A stretch of DNA of 64,000 nucleotides, taken from positions 60,683,673 to 60,747,672 of the forward strand of contig NC_090288.1 in the NCBI RefSeq assembly GCF_037392515.1, in the 5' to 3' direction. Positions 48,561 to 58,324 of the stretch are shown here, piece by piece. The position numbers were made by a program, and so were the translations under genes. Source of the stretch: Haliotis asinina. Lineage: Eukaryota > Mollusca > Gastropoda > Lepetellida > Haliotidae. Each line of letters begins with the position of its first letter. Position 1 is the stretch's first letter. A model generated the notes under the pieces. It searched no databases. It was given only the letters and a program-made list of their open reading frames with translations, and had not been told where the DNA came from.

Positions 48561-49903
48561 GTACTCTAAGAGTACGCCATGACATACCTGTATGGTGCAT
48601 ACTTTACCGTCTTCGTTCTGAAGCACTTTGACGATTTTGCTTTTCAAAATAAAGCTTAATTAATGTCTAAAATCAAATATTAGCTGTGTCCGCAAACATA
48701 ACATACGCCACAAGTGGCTATGTGCATACTGAACGGAACAATCATGTTCAAGGCAAGCATGCACGTGCAGCAAGGTGTGTTGTGTTACAAAATGATGTAG
48801 TATATTAAACAGGTACTTGTAGCATAACAAAACCCGAAAATTATATTTTCTAATCTGACTTTAAATGTGTGGTGCGATATTTTGGAAGAGGTGTATATAT
48901 CTAGGTATAAGTCAAAAGAACATGTTATGAATTATTATTTTGTACCACAACCAGATATCGGTCACTTTTATCTTAACTGAGGTGTATCTGACGGAAGACA
49001 ACACGTTAATCTCATGGTTAATTTAAGTCACGTCCCCTGATTAGATGAATAAAGGCAGGCACATGGCCGAGTGCACTGCCACCTGTCCATCATGTCCGTC
49101 TAAACCGTGGTGTATACGAGCAGAGGTCTAGGATGGGATGACCTAACTACTACACAATTTCGTGGTGATGGCTATCTGGAATTGTCTTCACGGTTCGCGT
49201 TGAGTGAGTCACGACGAATTTGACAGTTCACTATCGTCATTATTACTACTCATTGCAACCAATTAATTCTGTCAAAAGTCGTCAAAATATTTTAAACTAT
49301 CCAGTCGATGATGTTTCAGTTTCTAAATGTTGCTCAGTCCATCTCTTCCAGATTTTCTAGGTTGGTTTGGAACAAGGGCGCCTCTGTGATATAATTGGTA
49401 AAGTCTATGACAGAATGTGTTGTCTTTAAAATACATATCAGTCCAGTGACGACCACTGTGTGTGTGATATCTGTATTCACAATAAGTACTACACCTTGGC
49501 TCTGCATGAAAGGGCTGCTCATAGGTAAAGTACCTTTGGTTTACACCCACAAAATATGTCTTTAACGTCAGGTCACGCTGCAGAGCGCAAGGCTTCATCC
49601 CCATGTTGATGAAGACGTTTCGTGTCTAGTCAGTTCCTACGACGGACTTTTTCTATGAGAATGATTTTGGTCAATGCAGTTTTCAACTCGATCTTCAACG
49701 GACACTTCCAGATTTCATCAGACTGAGGTACCCAGATTCACCACACATCTCCTCTAGCTCCAAGGCGAGTGTACCAAAATGGCAATTCGTCAGTTGTCCG
49801 TAGATTATAATCAAGAGACACCAATCTACTCACAACCTTCGTGATTGTCCTTGACCTATTTGACGCTTTCCGTCATTTCTCAGGAATGACTAGGTAAATA
49901 TAC

Positions 49904-49946
<43 letters not shown>

Positions 49947-50879
49947 ATGCATGTTGTGTCTTATCATGAGTCATTTGATACATTTGAGGCTAAAATACAA
50001 ATGTTACAATATTTACACATCTTACAAAACATTTTACAAGAACCTACATTTTGTAACCTACGCTTGAGCCTTGTGTCCTATCTACTCTACAACCTGCGTT
50101 GATGCTTGAAGCCTGGATGAGTGTCATTTCTTCAAGGCCGTTGACATCATGGAAAACAGACACTGCACATGTCAACCAGCTGCTCTGCACTTTCCACTTT
50201 GAAAATGAAGGACCTTCCATGGCAGATGCCCAGGGTCGGTGTTTGTGCGATTGACTTGGTGAATGCGGATTCCAACGGAACGGTGTCCCGTTCATTGAAA
50301 GAAGTACTTTTCAACTTGGCGTCACAATTAATTTGTTGTCTTTTTTCTGCCCTCAGTAGCTGTCCCCTGCAGCTTCCCGCACCTTACTGTGTGGTATGTC
50401 ATGACGTTCTGGAACTGCTTGAATGATGTCCCAAACGATCCGCTGGCAAACAGGAAATGGTTCATCATACGGGTACCTCTACTGTGTGACGAGAATAATC
50501 CCGACTGTCATTTGAACCCGTGAATCTAAATAGCGGTGCATTATGGGGCCCTGGGCATGGAAAGCGATAAACTGCTGTGAAGCGTGTCAGTCTACTCTAA
50601 CTCTACTGGAACGGGTTCTATTTGTTATTGTGTGGTTGACGATTCCCATGCACGACCAAATACAACACTCGAACTTTTTGTGTTTAACGAAAACAAAAAA
50701 TACCAAAAGGTTGCTTTCTCTGCTAGCCTAGGTTCTCTGTGTGATGCCCTCGATGGGAATGAAATAACATTATGCAAATTCAAAACAGGGTACTTATAAA
50801 TAAAACAAGCAAAACTTAGTAAGTTGATTACTCAGTTGTAGTTTATCTGCTATTTGCTACATATAAGTGTCTTGAATCT
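48561..50879. other. Mostly unrecognised; (GT)n at 49904-49942; possible broken coding region 50100-50800
   Basis: A pure GT microsatellite lies at 49904-49942. Between 50150 and 50800 several adjacent plus-strand frames look non-random: TSCSALSTLKMKDLPWQMPR at 50172 and, in another frame, NTTLELFVFNENKKYQKVAF at 50660. They do not join without shifts, and a TTTTCTGCCCTCAG acceptor-like site is at 50342-50355. They could be a decayed exon or retrocopy of an unknown gene. I assign no function. Confidence 0.4.
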
Positions 50880-51240
50880 GCTACTCGTCATCAATATCAC
50901 TGATATCACTGTCATCAGTATGGAAGTCAGGTTCGATGACAAGTTGATCGATTTCATCCTCCTGGGCAATTTCTCGATGCCAGTAACGATCCTCAATTTT
51001 TATCACATGTCGACAATTACTTCTGGCAAAGAGATGACAATCGTTCTTCGCAAGCCCTCTGTACAGAAGCCACTTTGAAAATATAATTCTGGGGGTCAAT
51101 CCATATTTTTTTCAAATTCGCCCAAATTAATTCTATGACATTGACATCGGCGTGATAAAGAGGTAGTCGGAGAACTTCATGCCCATGGGTTTTCAGAATT
51201 TCATCGACATGTTATACGGGGCCGAGCGGACATGATTTCA
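50880..51240 (-). pseudogene. DDE transposase C-terminal fragment
   Basis: Near 51165-51090 the minus strand reads VLRLPLYHADVNVIELIWAN, the L-LPPYH---NPIELIW motif at the end of a DDE domain in a large invertebrate transposase group. After a frameshift the C-terminal region follows (CRHVIKIEDRYWHREIAQED, ending in the acidic tail DDSDISDIDDE before the stop at 50881). The catalytic part upstream is absent. It resembles proteins usually annotated only as DDE superfamily endonuclease. Confidence 0.6.
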
Positions 51241-51464
51241 CAAAACCCACTATTGTCTTATGTTTATATTTTACAATATATGAAAAGAAATTTTGTTTTT
51301 CTAAATATTTACTTGCTTGCATAAGGTACATTTACAGTTAATACTAACAGGATCAGATCTTAGCTTCTGCTGGTAGAGATTTCCATTGTACGGGTTATTC
51401 TATGTATTCAGAGTCTCTACCAGTAGAGACTCCGATCGCCATCTAATCTGGTAGAACTGTCCTC
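51241..51464. other. No recognisable feature
   Basis: AT-rich spacer. A GTAGAGA(C/T)TCC word recurs at 51373, 51414 and 51738. Confidence 0.45.
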
Positions 51465-51732
51465 CTGACAGAGTATGTAAGTCACCAAAACATTCCAAAT
51501 AAATTAAATCCTCCGACGTGCCTTTTAACGTATGGCCAACTGTAACTAAATTGTTAACAGCTGAAGGGATTGTGTAAAGCCAGCTAGGGACCATGCTAGT
51601 AGCACATGTACTGTGCAATTTGTTCTCGACACGATATGACTGAAATATTTCCGATGTGAGTAGAAGATACTCACTCACTCACTCACTCACTCACTCACTC
51701 ACTCACTCACTCACTCACTCACTCACTCACTC
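51465..51732 (+). mobile_element. LINE 3'-UTR with long (ACTC)n tail
   Basis: Matches the LINE terminus (GCTGAAGGGATTGTGTAAAG, CTAGGGACCATGCTAGTAGC, CGATATGACTGAAATATTTC) and ends in about 60 bp of pure ACTC repeat (51671-51732). Confidence 0.8.
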
Positions 51733-52711
51733 TACTGGTAGAGACTCCGATCGTAACCTCTTAGGTAGAATCTCTACCCTGATATATACAATATACATGG
51801 AATTGTGTAAAAAATACCACGTTGGAATCTTTTTGAAGAGAGAAACATATGTACACAGTTACGACAGTGTATTTTCTGTAATTTGTATTATCATTGATTA
51901 AGTGATAGTTATCAATGGGTCACAATGTTTTCAGTGTGTATTGCGGGTCACTTTTATTATCATATATATTCAATGGCAATAACATTTTAGGGGCAGCTCT
52001 TTTTGATAGCGCTGTAGTAACTTGCCTTGGCAATCTGCTGTTTACTTCCTGTTCGAGAAAGGTCTTACTGAACACGGATACAACCAACTTTTCCTGGAAT
52101 GTTCTCGACTGTGTGTCAGTGTATACTAGGCACATAAAGAAACTTTATGCCCATGGGTTCATGCCAAAAGGTGCATACAAAAATTTAAAATCTGAATTTA
52201 TCAAACATGTGGAGACACATAAGGATTTAAACTCAGATATTAGTGACATATGTCCAACAGGCATGCACGTGCCACGTTCCACGACGTCAGTGGTTTCGTC
52301 CTTGTCACGTGCAATACGTTGTTGCACGTGCATTCCAGGAAACAGAAACAGAGCAAATGAAAGGCACACAATATTGTCACTTTGGAAAGCTCAACCCCTG
52401 CCCTTGCGATCGTTCAAAACATGGTTCATGCACACGAAGCAGACCTTCTGGGTTAGGGTAGTAAAAAATAGGTCTGCTTCGTGTGAATTTCACCAGAAGT
52501 GTTAAGCCGATTTTAATTATATTTTTCCTGCCAGCTAATCCGGATAATCTGGATTATGCGCATGGGTGATCAGCTCATTAAGTCTTAGATCTGCCTCAAT
52601 TTAAGGAAGTCAAATTCGGCACATGTGTTTATTTACATTACATTTTACTATAATTACATTACATTAATTCATCATTCCTCATACAATGACACATATTAAC
52701 ACAATTTCAAG
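51733..52711. other. Unrecognised; contains a 196-codon frame and a perfect 15-bp hairpin
   Basis: A plus-strand frame at 51915-52505 has no motif I recognise. Its first part is shared with a repeat near 4530-4610 (TTGATTAAGTG.TA.TTAT.....GGGTCACAATG), which argues against a host gene. The inverted repeat CACACGAAGCAGACC (52431-52445) and its complement (52471-52485) enclose a 25-bp loop containing GGGTTAGGG. Confidence 0.4.
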
Positions 52712-53475
52712 TTAAAAGATGCAGAATCTGCATAGTCCATTAGGGATATTGTGATATCCTTCAAGGTGATTGTTGGTTCGTAGTCCCGTGGTGTCGTGGT
52801 GGTTCCACTGGTGGGTATGCAGATTTCCCTCTATCCACTGGCTGGTCACGTAGTCTGCAAGACTGGTGCATCGGGTATCATCGGGCTTGTTGGCAATGAT
52901 TTCAATCCAAACGTTCACGACCTGAAAATGTAATACAGTATGTCATATTATCGGTCATTACTTTGTCCTTTATATTGTACTGTACTTTGTCTTTTACATC
53001 GTATTTTACTTTGTTCTCTACTTCAGTTCATTGTTCAGTTTATATGTTCTTCACTTACCTCATTGACTGGAATGACAGGCAAGACGGCACATCGTCGGAC
53101 AAAGTGGTTGATGTCATCTCGGGTCTGGTAGTCTTCCTGCAGGCCGTGGTATTGGGTTCTTCTCCAAATACACTGAGTGAAATGAAAGAAACAGTCCTTC
53201 CATTCACCTCCAGGGAAGACCGATCCTTCTGCGTTTCTATCTGCTGTCTCATAATTCATCTGGATAACAAACAATAAAACTTCAGTTTGATATTGACAGT
53301 AAGACACTTATTGTTTCATTTATAGTTCATTTTACATAAATTATGATTACTTAACATTTTCCATTGTTTTTACCTAAATGCATCGAGGAGATAGCTGAAA
53401 GCCCTTGGCTCTGGCGGTGTCTACGAGGATCTGGAACATCCGGTGATACGTCTCTTCACGCCAGGACTTCACTGT
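52712..53475 (-). pseudogene. Mutator-like (MULE) transposase-derived gene fragment with introns
   Basis: Three minus-strand exon-like blocks with good splice signals. Block 1 (about 53460-53375) gives EETYHRMFQILVDTARAKGF and QLSPRCI and ends at a GT. Block 2 (53263-53062) follows an acceptor (TTGTTTGTTATCCAG) and gives GSVFPGGEWKDCFFHFTQCI then RRCAVLPVIPVNE, ending at GAG/GTAAGT. Block 3 (52924-52712) follows ATTACATTTTCAG and gives GLRTNNHLEGYHNIPNGLCR. The pattern FPG---KGC-FHF-Q--WR...RTNNHLEG-HN is that of MULE-type transposases or genes derived from them. Block 1 ends in an in-frame TAG where relatives usually have Gln, and block 3 stops early, so this copy is probably dead. Confidence 0.6.
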
Positions 53476-53581
53476 ATTCACCCCAACACAGTTCGACAAC
53501 GTTTACGTCACCACGAGATCAGACCTCGACGTCCCGCCATACGACGTATACGGACACAACGTCATCGAGAAGCTCGCCGAG
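53452..53581 (+). other. Short coding-like stretch of unknown origin
   Basis: Opposite the MULE block, the plus strand has a 44-codon stretch from 53446 (DFTVFTPTQFDNVYVTTRSD, then LDVPPYDVYGHNVIEKLAE and a TGA at 53582) with strongly biased codons (GAC, GTC, TAC, AAC) unlike its neighbours. It has no start codon and no family I recognise. The bias could come from a decayed viral or transposon gene, or be chance. Confidence 0.3.
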
Positions 53582-53624
53582 TGAGGTGCCGAAATCATAT
53601 CCGCAGACCCTTGTTTTAGTGAAG

Positions 53625-54185
53625 AAAAGTTGTCTTTACAGATGAATGCAGGTTTAACGTTTCCCATAGTGATGGACGTCAACGTGCCTATAGACGAGTG
53701 GGAGAACGTTATGCACAGGCCTGTGTCTTTTAGAGGAATCGCTTTGGTGGTGGTTCCGTGATGATTTGGGGAGGAAATAACAGCACGCCAAAGAACTTCT
53801 TTGGTGATTGTTCAGGGTAACTTAACTGGTGTGGGCTACAGAGATCAGATTCTTCGACCTGTGACAGCAGTTTCTTTTCTGCAACGTCATGGCCATTGGT
53901 TAACATTCCAACAGGACAATGCCCGCCCTCATACGACAAGGGTTACTATAGATTTCATGCAACACCGCAACACTGTCTCACTGCCTTGGTCTGCAAATTC
54001 ACTGGATCTCTCCCCAATAGAGCATGTTTGGGACGAGATGGATTCTTGACCTTGCAACAGAACTTGAATGAATCTGGCGTGACATCCCAAAAGCCTTCCT
54101 TGCACAGCTGATAGGCTTCATGCGACGTCGATGCACTGCTGTTCTCACTGCCGATGGTGGACATATCCGTTATTGAACTTGTTAC
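53625..54185 (+). pseudogene. Tc1-like transposase, catalytic half
   Basis: VVFTDECRFNVSHSDGRQRA begins near 53627 (first catalytic Asp in TDE), followed in another frame by FGGGSVMIWGG and IVQGNLTGVGYRDQILRPVT near 53803. LTFQQDNARPHTTRVTIDFM follows near 53900 (second Asp), then SANSLDLSPIEHVWDEMD near 53990 (final Glu). Two frameshifts. The N-terminal DNA-binding half is missing. Confidence 0.8.
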
Positions 54186-54996
54186 ATGGTCATTTGACCC
54201 CTGTCCCGCTTATAGACTCGTGACGTCATTGTGATTGACTTTTCAGTTGAAATTCTCCCGACTTGTTATGGTCTCATGATCCCTCCATTAAAGTTTATGT
54301 GTACCTTTGACACTGTTACCGTACTTATCAAATGGGATAATATATTGACAGTGCACAGTTTCTTAGTTTGGCTAGTATATGATAGGTCAGACACGGACTT
54401 ACACTGGCGCTTTACATCTGGAGTTGGCTGCCTCTGCCCATCATCTGCTGCCAACAACATGATTGATCCACGATTGACACTCCGCGCCTGACTGCGCTTT
54501 GTAAACAAACTTCATTTAAAATGTCTGCTCTCTCTGTGATGCCAAGATTCTGGTGAGTTAGTATTTGATATTTGTGACCCATTACCTTAGACTTGTGACT
54601 CAACTGCATTAAACCAGAAATCTGTTTTGTGATTAATGGTGACCTGTTCATTGTTTACTCAATATATTATTGAATATTTTAAACTTGTCTGTGTTGTCTT
54701 TTGTTGGTTCAGAGGGGATTTCTTAAACTTTTTAACACGTTCATTTATTAAGTGTAACAACATACACAGAACAGTATAAGAATAAACAATATGCAAGTGT
54801 ACCCATCTGAAATATCCTTGACGGCTGGCAGTGATAACAATCGCAATAACAAAGACTTGACACAATTTTCATTAACCATCAAATGATTAAAAAGAGTAAC
54901 ATTTCTTGGCTCTTGTTCGAAAGGGGAGTCCTCAATTTTAATTTGTAAACGGGGTAATGTAGAATAACATGTGCTTCATCCTCACTTTTGTCCTTG
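54186..54996. other. No gene seen; dispersed repeat near 54575-54735
   Basis: Contains a copy of the repeat also seen at 5820-5985. Nothing coding. Confidence 0.45.
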
Positions 54997-55158
54997 TGTA
55001 GCGGCCACAAAATTTCCGAGTCCCGTGCTGGGATTCGAACGACGGACCTTCCGATCCGAAGTCGGACGCCTTGTCCACATGACCAAAGAGGTTAACCCCC
55101 GTCAGCAAGCTGACAAGGTAAGGATGTCATCTGTGGGATGACTCCACGCCCTGCTACA
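54997..55158 (-). mobile_element. LTR-like 162-bp unit bounded by TGTAGC...GCTACA, containing a tRNA-Arg-like sequence
   Basis: On the minus strand the unit runs from TGTAGCAGGGCG (55158) to GTGGCCGCTACA (54997), which is the inverted-end form of an LTR. Immediately before it on that strand is GACGGGGGAATA, a polypurine-tract-like sequence, and about 85 bp upstream lies TGGCGCCCAACGAGGGGC (55262-55245), which looks like a tRNA-Lys primer-binding site. Inside is the tRNA-like part (see next entry). The second LTR was not found, so this could be a partial short LTR retrotransposon (TRIM-like) or a SINE-containing LTR. Confidence 0.45.
55015..55092 (-). pseudogene. tRNA-Arg(UCG)-like sequence
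   Basis: The minus strand holds an A-box-like TGGTCATGTGGACAAGG, an anticodon arm TCCGACTTCGGATCGGA (5-bp stem, loop CTTCGGA, anticodon TCG) and a B box GTTCGAATCCC. The acceptor stem does not pair and the T-stem has mismatches, so this is a tRNA-derived element rather than a working tRNA gene. Confidence 0.65.
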
Positions 55159-55303
55159 TATTCCCCCGTCAACAGAAGGCACGTCCCGGGCCACATAGCG
55201 TACTGAGGCTTATTTTGTTCAAATATGATATGAACGTGCTCAGCCCCTCGTTGGGCGCCAATTAGTTCATGGCGAGGACGCCATTTCCCAAAAGGGGGGT
55301 GAA

Positions 55304-55826
55304 TGTAGCAGTATGTTATTAATGCTGTATTTTTCACAGCATAATTCATAAAAATCATTAATCACATATTTCATAGACATCATTATCTGTTCAATGTTCA
55401 TTTGTTCCATGTTGTCTGTGTCTTTCTGTTGAATGCCACCTCTGTACATCTTCACCTTTTTCTTCTGTTTCTGGAGCCTTGTCAACAAGGATTTCCCTTC
55501 ACTTCCTTTCTATTTTTGGCCAGGTAACCCATTCTTTGGGAGTTTCCCTATTAATAGGACACATCAAAGACTTCCTTTGATGTGCTACCTATGTTCTTAT
55601 TGGCTATTGTGCCCTCTGTCCTGACTTCCTTTGGCCACCTGTTTCCCACCTCACTTCACTTGCTGTTGCTGAGGTGGAAGCACCATTTCGTTTTCCAGGT
55701 ATGGCCAATTTTCTAATCTATTTCCATCTGCCTCTTTACTTCATAATTCTCTATAAAAAGGTGCAAACTGTCTTTTAAACAATAGTAACATATAATTAAA
55801 AATAAAATTTATTCAATAATTCTACA
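55304..55826 (+). mobile_element. Candidate LTR (523 bp, TGTAG...CTACA)
   Basis: Starts TGTAGCAGTATG directly after a polypurine tract, AAAAGGGGGGTGAA (55290-55303), and ends AATAATTCTACA. Inside are a TATA box (CTATAAAAAGG near 55751) and AATAAA (55801), in the order expected of an LTR with short R/U5. No gag-pol sequence flanks it, so it may be a 3' or solo LTR. A target duplication was not identified. Confidence 0.45.
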
Positions 55827-56071
55827 AGTTTAGGAATATACATTTTAATTAAGGTAAATTGTAAACATGGTTTTGACCATGTGCTTTTGAATGTTTGAAC
55901 AACTTTTACGCAGGTACTTTAACAGGATATTGAATAATTCACTGTGATATATACACTAGCTGACAGTACTGTGATAATTTGAACTATAATATTTAAATTA
56001 TTTACTTGGTTCTGAAGTTTTATGACTTCACTTGCTGTTGCTGATGTGGAAGCACCATTTCGTTTTCCAGA
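55658..56071. repeat. 45-bp sequence repeated 370 bp apart
   Basis: CACTTGCTGTTGCTGA(G/T)GTGGAAGCACCATTTCGTTTTCCAG occurs at 55660-55699 and 56030-56071. On the minus strand it encodes GKRNGASTSATASE in both; in the right copy the frame continues as VIKLQNQVNNLNIIVQ (coiled-coil-like) for 60 codons from 56101. It may be an exon duplicated by transposition. I do not recognise the protein. Confidence 0.4.
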
Positions 56072-56232
56072 ACTTGGCACAGCAACAGCTTCATTCCCCA
56101 TTTAATAAATCTTCATCTTCACCACCATTGCCTTGTGTCGTCTCGAGCAGCAGCCCAGAGCCGAACCATCAAACATACGGCTACACTTGCATTATAACAT
56201 ATCTATGTATGTACGTGTAAGTTCTCGTACCT

Positions 56233-56321
56233 CCCGGGAGCGGTTCGGTAGCCTTGTGATTAAAGCGTTGGCTCGTCACGCCGAAGACTCGGGTTCGAAT
56301 CTCCGCATCGTTACGTACCCG
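56233..56321 (+). mobile_element. SINE family B head
   Basis: GGGAGCGGTTCGGTAGCCTT with A box GGTAGCCTTGTGA and B box GGGTTCGAATCTC, then diverging into unrelated GTTTTTGTTG-rich sequence. Only the tRNA-like head is present. Confidence 0.75.
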
Positions 56322-56639
56322 GTTTGTTTTTGTTGTTTTTTTGTGTTTGGTTTTGTTTTTGTCGAAGTTGGTGTTATTGTTGTTGTGTGTTTGGTTTTTG
56401 TATTGTTTATTATTCCCAGTACGTTGAATACAAGCATACAGAGGAACGGGTGTAAATAGCAGCGTGTCGGCTCAATAGACATACGTTTTCAAAATTATCA
56501 TTTCGTCTGGAAAAGAAGTTTTCAGTGGTGAATATGGCCTTCAACATTCTTAAGTGATTATCAACTTAGCATACCACTTAGCAGAGGGTTGTGCGATTCA
56601 GCACTTTTTTGTAAGGTACAGATTCTAGTTCACTTTGGG

Positions 56640-56745
56640 GTTGAGTCACATCCAGGATTCGAACCAGCACTCTCACAGCCAGGCACCGAATCGCCAGCAC
56701 AGAAAGTCAACCACCGTGGTTTCCACATAAATGGAAGTCGGACAA
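56640..56745 (-). mobile_element. tRNA-related SINE, family C, with deleted A-box part
   Basis: The minus strand reads CCACGGTGGTTGACTTTCTG ... GTGCTGGTTCGAATCCTGGA with a clear B box. Compared with the right repeat copy, 17 bp (GCTGAACTCGCTCAACC on the plus strand) are missing between two CAACC words, consistent with slippage. Confidence 0.6.
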
Positions 56746-57107
56746 CTGGCACTCTAGACTGCACACTTTGTGTACCCCTCTGATACCTGTATATTTTTGT
56801 AGTATCGTTATTGGTAGCTCTTATATGAGTAGCAGCTCGTATATATGCCTGTGCACGAGTGTGTGTGCGCGTGCGTGCGTGCGTATGTATGTATATATAA
56901 TACCGAAATCATATCACTGCGCGGTGAATAGAGGGGAAAAATACTTCAAGATTTGACAAACGTTACTTCATTTAAACAAACTTTTTGTTTACCTGCTTCT
57001 CTGATGAAATGTAATCATATGGTAATTCTTCTTCATGCAGCGATGTTTTACGGTTTATAGATAACATGGCATATGTGGACATGTGTAAAACCTGTGAAAG
57101 TCATTAA

Positions 57108-57250
57108 TGACGTTAGTGAGTACTACAACCCGTCGCCATATAGCTGGAAAACTAAACTCACTCACTCACTCACTAGTGAGTACTACAACCCGTGAAGGTC
57201 CCGCCATATAGCTGGAAAACTAAACTCACTCACTCACTCACTAGTGAGTA
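57108..57250. repeat. Tandem repeat of about 65 bp containing SINE tail pieces
   Basis: Two and a half units of AGTGAGTACTACAACCCGT plus CCATATAGCTGGAAAACTAA and (ACTC)n. The unit includes the SINE tail, so it arose by amplification of a SINE end. The right copy is at 63116-63256. Confidence 0.85.
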
Positions 57251-57530
57251 CTACAAATCCAGTAACTAAGTTGAAGACCTATTTATCACGGTACAACAAT
57301 GCTTCCTGGAGAACGGCCTCAGGAAATGACTGCTTTCCTCAAGACAGTTGTTCTTTTTGGAAAAGTAATAAGTGTTAATAAAAGTCTACAACTGTCTATT
57401 GTAACTCCAAACAATTGACCTGAGACGAAGCCTGTATAATTGTTTTGTATACAATAAATGTTGTGTATTGATTGTATTTGTTTGTTTCTTGTTTCACCCC
57501 ACTCTGCTAAATACTAGGCACATGGCGAAT

Positions 57531-57645
57531 GTCTGTAAATGATCAAGCATGGAACAGACCATCCAGTGATCAAGTTAGATCCCGTTAGTCGCCTCGTACG
57601 ACATACATAAGTTACTGAAGGTCAGTTTTAACCTGGATCTTCAAG
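57531..57645 (-). mobile_element. Diverged SINE family A fragment
   Basis: GTCTGTAAATGATCAAGCAT, CAGACCATCCAGTGATCAAG and GATCCCGTTAGTCGCCTCGT match SINE A at reduced similarity with an internal deletion. Also present in the right repeat copy (63535-63649). Confidence 0.65.
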
Positions 57646-57908
57646 ACCAAGCAGTTTATACCACGTTTAGTAAAAGTTGGTTATTCAAGCGAAAGTTACA
57701 TGTTTACTTTTCAATAAAGCGAAACAGACGAGAATACTGACATTTTGAGGATATAACAGGCGACGATTATCATACACGGTTAATCATCAGATCATGTCAC
57801 AAATAATCTGTTGTGAAGTATTCACTAAAAATAGTGCATTTGGAATTATTTACATGATGGATTTGTTCATCTTTCGTATGTAACATATTCCACTTGCACA
57901 GAAGATGG

Positions 57909-58035
57909 GATGACGGGGTATCCTTGCGGCTGAAGCGTTCGCTCGTCACGCCGAAGACCCGGGTTCGGAAGTCCATTCCACACTCTCGGTCAGACACTTA
58001 ATCGTCAGCACACAAAGTCAGCGATCTAACCCACC
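57909..58035 (+). mobile_element. SINE family B head joined to SINE C-like sequence
   Basis: GATGACGGGGTATCCTTGCG ... TCACGCCGAAGACCCGGGTTCG is a SINE B head with a mutated A box. It joins near 57975 to sequence like family C (TCGTCAGCACACAAAGTCAG). It is the last shared part of the direct repeats visible in this window. Confidence 0.6.
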
Positions 58036-58324
58036 AAGCCACTTCACAAAAACATATGTCTGACATCTTGTAGGCTAGACTACGCACCACTCTGACAATT
58101 GTAAGGCCGAATTACGGATTGGGTTCAACCCTTAAACGTACAAGAATCTGTACATTTCTGAGAAAGAGTAGTCTCAGCTAATTAGTAAATGTGAACGTGT
58201 CTACTTCGTTAACAGGCATGGCTTTCCTCACTATGACCCCTATGACACCTTACAAAAACTACTTCAGTGTTTGACTGGCGTGAATAACGCTAGTAGTGCA
58301 CAGCGTCTCTCTGGCGCCTTTTTC
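58036..58324. other. No recognisable feature
   Basis: Spacer between the left direct repeat and the regulatory block. Nothing supported. Confidence 0.45.

Larger units (their letters stand above)
56213..57996. repeat. Long direct repeat, left copy
   Basis: Begins at ACGTGTAAGTTCTCGTACCT and is nearly identical to 62200-64000, which runs off the window end, so the true right boundary of the repeat is unknown. Only a few differences are visible: a 17-bp insertion in the right copy near 62699, A/C at 57702 and 63706, and A/G at 57913 and 63917. It contains SINE-derived pieces, an alternating GT/GC stretch and a small tandem repeat, but no gene. Confidence 0.9.

Noticed and set aside
51915..52505. 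196-codon plus-strand frame
   Set aside because: No recognised motif, and its first part belongs to a dispersed repeat also present near 4.5 kb. Possibly coding, but unsupported.
55015..55092. Functional tRNA-Arg gene
   Set aside because: The anticodon arm is good but the acceptor stem does not pair and the T-stem is mismatched. It is embedded in an LTR-like repeat.
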